Positions 56,717 through 64,000 of a DNA stretch of 64,000 nt are shown here, in pieces. Position 1 is the first letter of the stretch; each line of letters begins with the position of its first letter. The translations under genes and the position numbers were made by a program. The stretch lies in the NCBI RefSeq assembly GCF_000003815.2, contig NC_049992.1, forward strand, positions 17,749,747-17,813,746, in the 5' to 3' direction. The notes under the pieces are model-generated. The model was not told the origin of the DNA, did not search any database, and saw only the letters and a program-made list of their open reading frames with translations. This DNA is from Branchiostoma floridae. Lineage: Eukaryota; Chordata; Leptocardii; Amphioxiformes; Branchiostomatidae.

Positions 56717-56969
56717 ACCAAGGAACGTTCAGCGGGGGGCATTAAGAATTAACATCGGGAAATTGCAAGTCATTCGTCCCGGCAACTGCCTCGCCAGATT
56801 TACCGCGAGGAGGGTATTGGGGACTTGATTACTCCCGAAATGAGTTCCGAGCGCGACGATAGAGAGATTTGCTCACTTTGCCTGTGGCTTCTCTCTACCT
56901 AGACTGGAGGCTTGGATTGGAAAATAAGAGGAAAGCGCGGGGATTGTAGACTCGTTTGCAGGCCTTCAA

Positions 56970-57130
56970 GGCCCCCTTCACACGAGAGCAAGAATGAGCC
57001 GGAATGCTGTCCGAAGGAATCGTCTATTCTATTCCTGGGAATTTGTAGTATATTCTAGTAATTTTTATCGCATTCTAAATACTTCATTCCGGCTGGTTCT
57101 GCTTGATTCCTGCTAATTCGCACGCGCATC
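56970..57130. repeat. Dispersed repeat, GGCCTTCACAC family, short copy
   Basis: GGCCCCCTTCACACGAGAGC through GATTCCTGCTAATTCGCAC; both landmarks are family-specific. Confidence 0.6.
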
Positions 57131-57659
57131 AATTTTACGCCGTTTCCAAAGAAAAAAAAAATTTCGAACCACGCTGTACATCGTATAAATAAACCAGCTG
57201 CAAAAATGAGCAAATACATACCTTGGATTAAAGATAGCATCGGAAAACGTATACTGAAAACGTAGTAGAATTTCACAGTCAATTCCAGGTCAAAGGAGAT
57301 TTGAATGAAAAAGAAGACGCTGGTAATATTCGGTGCACCATATTCTATGTCTTTGTTCAACCTTCCTTGCCACTTGTATTTCAGAATGTAGGAAACTTTT
57401 TAATCCGCACGCTCGCATCAGTTTTGGGTTTCATAGATGATGCCATCCATATAATCAACTCAACATGGTCTTATTAAAATTCAATACTCTTGATAGATTT
57501 ATTTGTCGATCTTGAATTAGTGAGAGCTACTATATCTGGAGAAGACACGTGTACATGAATAACACAGGTTTACAATCAACGTACAGCTTATACATTAATG
57601 TACGTACAAACAATGTACAAACAAATTATCATCATTGCCATTAAATATTACGTATTACG

Positions 57660-57757
57660 GAAGATCTAAATTATAAAAAAAAAAAATCGGCGAAAATATC
57701 ACAACAGTGCCGCAGTGTCGCACCAGTGCCCCAAGTGCAGTGAGATACTACCTTTAC
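57660..57757. mobile_element. MITE fragment, right end, GGTGGTATCTCACTG family
   Basis: Only the right part is present: TCGGCGAAAATATCACAACA to CAAGTGCAGTGAGATAC. Confidence 0.6.
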
Positions 57758-58098
57758 CACTTGCAAACGAGGCTAGGAGTAGGCGCTGGGTTTTCCAATT
57801 TGCCTCGTAATTTAGGGTCACCTTCAGCTCGTATTGCACACTTCGACTTCCATTTTGCTGGAAATACACCGTAGTCGTTACCAGTCGAATAGGAACCTCT
57901 CTGCAAGACCAAGAGAAGAATTAGAAGGGTAGAAAAAACTGACCATTGATGGCAACGAGTGGGAAGAACGGGAACGGTTACAATTGTAAGTTTCCAAATA
58001 GCGGATTTAAGGCTTAAGAGGCTAACAGTTGCGCTACTGTTAGCTTGTATATGTATAGTATGTAGGGTAACGCGGCCCGTTATTCAGAAATTTGGGGG

Positions 58099-58112
58099 CA
58101 CTTTTTTGGTCT

Positions 58113-58157
<45 letters not shown>

Positions 58158-58168
58158 TGTGTGTTTGG
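58099..58168. repeat. (GT)n microsatellite beside the satellite array
   Basis: A run of GT dinucleotides with a few T interruptions directly precedes the 145-bp satellite. Confidence 0.9.
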
Positions 58169-60478
58169 TAGTCAGTATTAATGACCGTATTTGCCGTGTA
58201 GTCTTCTGTGTAAATGTTACACGAACTACTGTCTTACTTAAGCTCACATATTTCCATTCAACAAGAAAGTGGTAACATGTATAGTATTACCACTTGTATG
58301 TCTAGTTAGCCGGTTCCCCTATTTAATGACTATGTTTGCCGTGTAGTATTCTGTGTAGATGTTACACAAACTACTGTCTTACTTTAGCCCACATATTTCC
58401 ATTCAACAAGACAGTGGCAACATGTATAGTGTTACCACTCGTATGTCTGGTTCCCCTAGTTAATGACTGTGTTTTCCGTGCAGTGTTCTGTGTAAATGTT
58501 ACACAAACTACTGTCTTACTTTAGCCCACATATTTCCATTCAACAAGACAGTGGTAACATGTAGAGTGTTACCACTTGTATGTCTGGTTAGCCGGTTCCC
58601 CTATTCAATGACTATGTCTGCCGTGTAGTCTTCTGTGTAGATGTTATACAAACTACTGTCTTACTTTAGCCCACATATTTCCATTCAACAAGACAGTGGC
58701 AACATGTATAGTGTTACCACTCGTATGTCTGGTTCCCCTAGTTAATGACTGTGTTTTCCGTGCAGTGTTCTGTGTAAATGTTACACAAACTACTGTCTTA
58801 CTTTAGCCCACATATTTCCATTCAACAAGACAGTGGTAACATGTATAGTGTTACCACTTGTATGTCTGGTTAGCCGGTTCCACTATTTAATGACTATGTT
58901 CGCCGTGTAGTCTTCTGTGTAGATGTTACACAAACTACTGTCTTACTTTAGCCCACATATTTCCATTCAACAAGACAGTGGTAACATGTATAGTGTTACC
59001 ACTTGTATGTCTGGTTAGCCGGTTCCCCTATTTAATGACTATGTTTGCCGTGTAGTCTTCTGTGTTGATATTACACAAACTACTGTCTTACTTTAGCCCA
59101 CATATTTCCCTTCAACAAGACAGTGGTAACATGTAGAGTGTTACCACTTGTATGTCTGGTTAGCCGGTTCCCCTATTTAATGACTATGTCTGCCGTGTAG
59201 TCTTCTGTGTAGATGTTATACAAACTACTGTCTTACTTTAGCCCACATATTTCCATTCAACAAGACAGTGGTAACATGTATAGTGTTACCACTTGTATGT
59301 CTGGTTAGCCGGTTCCCCTATTTAATGACTATGTTTGCCGTGTAGTCTTCTGTGTTGATATTACACAAACTACTGTCTTACTTTAGCCCACATATTTCCC
59401 TTCAACAAGACAGTGGTAACATGTAGAGTGTTACCACTTGTATGTCTGGTTAGCCGGTTCCCCTATTTAATGACTATGTCTGCCGTGTAGTCTTCTGTGT
59501 AGATGTTATACAAACTACTGTCTTACTTTAGCCCACATATTTACATTCAACAAGACAGTGGTAACATGTATAGTGTTACCACTTGTATGTCTGGTTAGCC
59601 GGTTCCCCTATTCAATGACTATGTCTGCCGTGTAGTCTTCTGTGTAGATGTTATACAAACTACTGTCTTACTTTAGCCCACATATTTACATTCAACAAGA
59701 CAGTGGTAACATGTATAGTGTTACCACTCGTATGTCTGGTTCCCCTAGTTAATGACTGTGTTTGCCGTGTAGTCTTTCGTGTAGATGTTACACAAACTAC
59801 TGTCTTACTTTAGCCCACATATTTCCATTCAACAAGACAGTGGTAACATGTATAGTGTTACCACTTGTATGTCTGTTTAGCCGGTTCCCCTATTTAATGA
59901 CTATGTCTGCCGTGTAGTCTTCTGTGTAGATGTTATACAAACTACTGTCTTACTTTAGCCCACATATTTACATTCAACAAGACAGTGGTAACATGTATAG
60001 TGTTACCACTTGTATGTCTGGTTAGCCGGTTCCCCTATTCAATGACTATGTCTGCCGTGTAGTCTTCTGTGTAGATGTTATACAAACTACTGTCTTACTT
60101 TAGCCCACATATTTACATTCAACAAGACAGTGGTAACATGTATAGTGTTACCACTTGTATGTCTGGTTAGCCGGTTCCCCTATTCAATGACTATGTCTGC
60201 CGTGTAGTCTTCTGTGTAGATGTTATACAAACTACTGTCTTACTTTAGCCCACATATTTACATTCAACAAGACAGTGGTAACATGTATAGTGTTACCACT
60301 TGTATGTCTGGTTAGCCGGTTCCCCTATTTAATAACTATGTCTGCCGTGTAGTCTTCTGTGTAGATGTTACACAAACTACTGTCTTACTTTAGCCCACAT
60401 ATTTCCGTTCAACAAGATAGTGGTAACATGTATAGTGTTACTACTTGTATGTCTGGTTAACCGGTTCCCCTATTTATA
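58169..60478. repeat. 145-bp satellite array, 16 units
   Basis: Units of 145 bp (some about 137 bp lacking TAGCCG) repeat from 58169 to 60478. The AATGAC landmark recurs at about 58179, 58325, 58463, 58607, 58744, 58889 and so on to 60331. Each unit contains the inverted repeat GGTAACA...TGTTACC. Variant units alternate in places: the pair at 59041 and 59187 is repeated at 59332 and 59476, a 290-bp higher-order repeat. There is no coding potential. Confidence 0.92.
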
Positions 60479-60539
60479 TTTCAGCCATACCATAGGTATG
60501 GTGAAATATATTGTATTCGTAATGTTTCTTCTTTCTTTC

Positions 60540-61440
60540 TCCTGTCAAATCTTCAGAACACGGTATCTCCGTTGTTCCTCAACCGAATGACTTGAAATTT
60601 GGCACAAGGGTAGAGTGGGCCAATACCCTCGGGACTTTTTTTCATTTTTTCCATATCTGTCTCTTAAATGATTTTATTAAGGTTTTTTGGTCATCTTAAG
60701 ACCAAAACTGTATATTTGGGCCCCCTGTACCCTGGTATTATAACCGAATGAGCTGAAATTTGGCACAGATGTGCCTTGATAAGTCCCCCATATAGATTCA
60801 ATATCAGTTTTGGTGTACAGTACAACAAAATGCTTATTTTTGCGATTTTTTGACCAATTTTTGACCAAAAAAGGACACTTTTGGCCCCTGTACCCTGGTA
60901 TTACAACCAAATGAGCTGAAATTTGACAGAGATGTGCCTTGATAAGTCCCTCATATAGATTCAATATCAGTTTTGGTGTACAGTACAACAAAATGCTTAT
61001 TTTTGCGATTTTTTGACCAATTTTTGACCAAAAAAGGACACTTTTGGCTCCTGTACCCTGGTATTACAACCAAATGAGCTGAAATTTGACAGAGATGTGC
61101 CTTGATAAGTCCCTCATATAGATTCAATATCAGTTTTGGTGTACAGTACAACAAAATGCTTATTTTTGCGATTTTTTGACCAATTTTTGACCAAAAAAGG
61201 ACACTTTTGGCTCCTGTACCTTGGTATTGCAACCGAATGAGCTGAAATTTGACACAGATGTGCCTTGATAATCCCTTCATATAAATTCAATAACACTTTT
61301 GGTGTACAGTGCAACAAAATGCTTATTTTTGCGATTTTTGGCCAATTTTTGACCAAAAAAGGACACTTTTGGTTCCTGTACCCTGGTATTACAATTAAAT
61401 GACCTGAAATTTGGTATAGATAGGCATTAGATACTTGGTA
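60540..61440. repeat. 163-bp tandem array, about four regular units plus diverged edges
   Basis: The phrase CTGTACC-TGGTATT recurs with its TAC at 60728, 60891, 61054, 61217 and 61379, a spacing of 163, 163, 163 and 162 bp. A diverged unit lies at 60560-60660 and another trace at about 62000. Because 163 is not divisible by three, the overlapping minus-strand frames of 104-166 codons here are the same repeat read in shifting frames and are not taken as genes. Confidence 0.85.
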
Positions 61441-61980
61441 ATAAGATTCAAGTAAAATTTTTGACATAAACAACTTTAAAATGATTAATTTTGGCACTTT
61501 TCTGAGGGGAAATTTGTTTTCTTTTGGCCTCCTGACGTGACCTTCCGTGACCCCGCACAGAGCCACACCTGTGCGCGTCAGCCGGAGAGTTAATTGAATC
61601 AAAGACCTAGCCAATCAGCGAAGAGGAGGCCAAAGGCTAATTAATATTCATAAGCGGGGCCTCATGATCCCGTATATAGCAGTGTTCCCGCCAGGGGGAG
61701 CAAAGCCCGCCTAAGGCTCTCGCATTTTAGACTATTCAGAAGGCTTTATATTGTATCAGTTCTTAGGGGCATATCTATGATAATCGCAGCAGTCACTTAA
61801 CTTCTCTTCAGGAGTTTAGCGTAACACTGTTTCAGGTCAAACCGTCAAAGGCAACTAAAAACAAACTTTAACGTTACTGAGTTCAACAGTACTTATAACT
61901 TGTTATCCGAAGTTGAAACGCTAGCGATGGTATTTTCGCTGCGCTGTTAGCTCCGTGCGACTGTTGTTGACGGTCTTATA
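61370..61980. repeat. Diverged duplication, copy 1
   Basis: This block resembles 61985-62715 in the same order: AGGGGAAATT-GTTTTCTTT, a deoxyribonucleotide stretch with GCCAATCAGCGAAGAGG, ATTCATAAGCGGG, a CTC-TGCATTTTAG segment, a TATCTA-GATAATCG-AGCAG segment and TTCGCTGCGC-GTTAGC-CCGTGCGAC. CCAAT and AT-rich boxes lie about 25 bp apart, which could be promoter-like. No coding frame is recognised. Confidence 0.65.
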
Positions 61981-61984
61981 ACGG

Positions 61985-62715
61985 TATATTTTGCACCCCT
62001 GTACCCTGGTATGAGTAACATTTGGTATAGATAGGCATAATATAGTTGGTAAAATGATCCAAGTAAAATTTTTGGCATAAAGTACTGTAAAAGGCTTAAT
62101 TACAGCACTTTTTTTAGGGGAAATTGGTTTTCTTTCGTTCTCCATGCCGTGACCTTTCGGACGTTCACCCCACAGAGCCGACATCTGCACCTGCGTCTAG
62201 CCGGCAGGAAGAGTTAATTCAATTAATGGTTCAGCCAATCAGCGAAGAGGAAAGCGAAGGCTAATAAATATTCATAAGCGGGACCACACAATACGTTAAC
62301 TTGAAGACTCAGGCCGTACAGACTTCTCGCCAGGATTTTTTCAAAGCGTCGGACAGGGGTCCGGGGGCCGCCGAATGTCCCTGGCGGGGTCCAGGGGCAG
62401 GGCCACTGTGGGGGGGCCCAGGTGGGCGAAGCCCCCCCGGAAGCTCTTGCATTTTAGGCTATTGAGAAGGCTTCTTTTATCAGTTTTTTTAGGGCCATAT
62501 CTACGATAATCGTAGCAGTCACTTACTTCTCTTCAGCAGTTTGACTTTAAAATATTTCGGGTCAAAGCTTCAAAGACAACTAAAACCTCATAAACAACAA
62601 ACTTTACTTAGCTCAACAGTATACAAAAATATTGTACGGGTTGCCATCCTTAGTTGAAGCGCTTATTTATAGCGCTAGTATCTTCGCTGCGCCGTTAGCC
62701 GCCGTGCGACTTTTG
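61985..62715. repeat. Diverged duplication, copy 2
   Basis: This is the second copy of the block at 61370-61980. It carries the same CCAATCAGCG and ATTCATAAGCGGGACC landmarks plus an extra G-rich insert (about 62340-62440). It ends where the LINE 3' tail begins. Confidence 0.65.
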
Positions 62716-62823
62716 TTGAATGAATGAATGAAGACCTTTATTGTACAATTTTGCCCAACCGGGCTAAGTACAGGTCACAACAAGTCAGGATATATACATA
62801 CATAAAAGTGTCACAAATCTAGT
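62715..62823 (-). mobile_element. LINE 3' UTR and short tandem tail
   Basis: On the minus strand the sequence after the LINE stop holds AATAAAGG and then a run of ATTC units, the kind of short 3' tail seen on CR1/L2-type LINEs. The tail abuts the end of the diverged duplication described at 61985-62715. Confidence 0.6.
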
Positions 62824-63540
62824 CTAACACAAAAGTTCGGCTTCTTCTCGCTTCTTGGTAATAGTGAAAATGTAGGACTGTATGGGTTTCGCTATTGTCG
62901 GATTGTCAAAACGCATGAGAAATATAAACTTGTCAGTGCTACTCATGTGTCTAAAATGAGGGAATCTACTTTCTATATAACTAAATAGAGTATTTCTATC
63001 ATTCGCATACATATCGCAATTAACAGTGAAGTGCACTTCATCTTCTACCATGTTTGAGGTACAAAATTGGCAGATTCTTTGTTCTAGAGGAGTGCGGTTG
63101 TGCCTTCCCGATTCAATTCGCAGTCGGTGGCAACTGATTCTTAGTTTAGCAATGGTAGTTCTATGCCGAATGTTTGTAATTTTTAAATACTGCTCTTCAT
63201 TGTATGTGGATTTCAGTAGTCTGTACGTTCGGAGTTTGTTTTTCGCACGTAAACCTTTATTATCATTATGAATGTTGGTTAGAAAATTCTGGAAATAAAT
63301 ATCATTCAGTCGTTGGTGGATTGCAGAAATTAGGTGGGATATGTTTGGATCTGTTGACTTACGGGCTTGCCAAACAAAAGGGTAACCACACTCCTCCAAA
63401 GTTTTGCGAACACCAGATGCCCAACATTTGGTACCTGATGAATCTAGATTAAGCTGACATAAGAGAGCGTCTGCCTGCAGACTCTCAGCTGGCACATTCT
63501 GTTTGTTGACGGTCTGATATCCCTACGTCGCCGCCTCGCT
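62824..63540 (-). pseudogene. LINE reverse-transcriptase ORF, 3' end (truncated)
   Basis: The minus-strand frame of 223 codons from 63495, open a little further upstream (DIRPSTNRMPAES), is the C-terminal part of a non-LTR retrotransposon polyprotein. It has the LRISCHRLRIESGRHNRTP segment and a zinc-knuckle-like CQFCTSNMVEDEVHFTVNC, i.e. C-x2-C-x9-H-x4-C. It ends at TAG near 62824. The reverse-transcriptase palm motifs are absent, so this is a 5'-truncated insertion, as is usual for LINEs. The methionine at 63495 is internal to the original ORF, not a true start. Confidence 0.78.
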
Positions 63541-64000
63541 GATATTCCCACGGACATGTTTCAAAAAAAATACCCAGCAAAAAACGCTGTTCTGCGTCAA
63601 ATTCTATTCTATAAAACTCAGTGTTACAGTCTAAATATTTTGTAGAAGCACCGCTGTAGGAAAGAAGGTCCAAGCAATGTAAAACATCACGTAGCATGAA
63701 GTTCGCTGTCAACTGGCACACAGCACATGACTGTTTGAAACTCTAAGTCTAATCAACAGCCGTGTTTGATTGATAGCCGGCGGTCCTATGATGAAGTCGG
63801 CGAAAGGTGCGTTAGTTAGAAAATCTGCGTTTAGTTTTGATACGTAATTATAAGTTAGACAGTGGCGAGAATGATTATTTTCTCATCAATATTTCTCTTC
63901 AGAATTATTTGAACTTAATTGTACATCTAAACAATTGTCTTACCTGTGCAATGTTTATATGATTAATGATCAGTGTACTGAAATCATGTGTAACGTATGG
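63541..64000. other. Upstream LINE remnant and unassigned end of window
   Basis: A 78-codon minus-strand frame (63485-63721) lies just upstream of the LINE fragment in another frame and may be the frameshifted continuation of the element. Beyond about 63730 I see nothing identifiable. Confidence 0.3.

Noticed and set aside
58169-60478. CRISPR-like array
   Set aside because: The whole 145-bp unit is repeated without unique spacers and the DNA is eukaryotic; it is a satellite.
60677-61614. Three overlapping minus-strand frames of 104-166 codons with repeated peptides
   Set aside because: They are one 163-bp tandem repeat read in successive frames; the period is not a multiple of three and there is no domain.

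Overview
The window looks like invertebrate deuterostome nuclear DNA, most likely amphioxus (Branchiostoma). This is an inference from three things: a gene with small exons and long introns, an immunoglobulin-superfamily (IgSF) receptor with an unusual domain mix, and a very high density of short inverted-repeat transposons, tRNA-derived SINEs, LINE fragments and minisatellites. A 193-base N run (39300-39492) shows it is a draft assembly. No bacterial-type genes, rRNA genes or CRISPR arrays are visible.

The one well supported gene lies on the + strand from 7233 to 41978. I assembled it by hand from eight exons, and all seven introns are phase 1. The model codes for 511 residues: signal peptide, V-type Ig domain lacking both canonical cysteines, two ordinary C2-type Ig domains, one transmembrane helix, and a tail with YYNM, PPPY/YTAM and an ITIM-like SRYGGI motif, then a complete SH3 domain and a short C-terminus. 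An Ig receptor carrying its own cytoplasmic SH3 domain is the most interesting object here. A second phase-1 signal-peptide exon on the same strand (54389-54443) probably starts a neighbouring gene whose other exons lie beyond the window.

The rest is mostly repeats. 1-7.2 kb: MITE and SINE pieces and a 21-bp minisatellite, then the receptor's upstream region. 7.3-18.5 kb (intron 1): a roughly 150-bp tandem array, MITEs, a hAT-like element with a perfect 8-bp target duplication, and SINEs. 18.8-35.5 kb (intron 2): a 3.8-kb foldback element inserted at TTAA inside an older LINE, another LINE 3' end, a 355-bp tandem array and more SINEs. 35.8-42 kb: the remaining exons, with paired retroelement ends and MITEs in the introns. 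42-54 kb: intergenic, with several MITE families. 54.4-58 kb: the candidate second gene start and MITEs. 58-62.7 kb: a 145-bp satellite, a 163-bp array and a diverged duplication. 62.7-63.6 kb: a LINE 3' end on the minus strand.

The receptor model was built from open frames, splice-site consensus and phase only; no transcript evidence was available.
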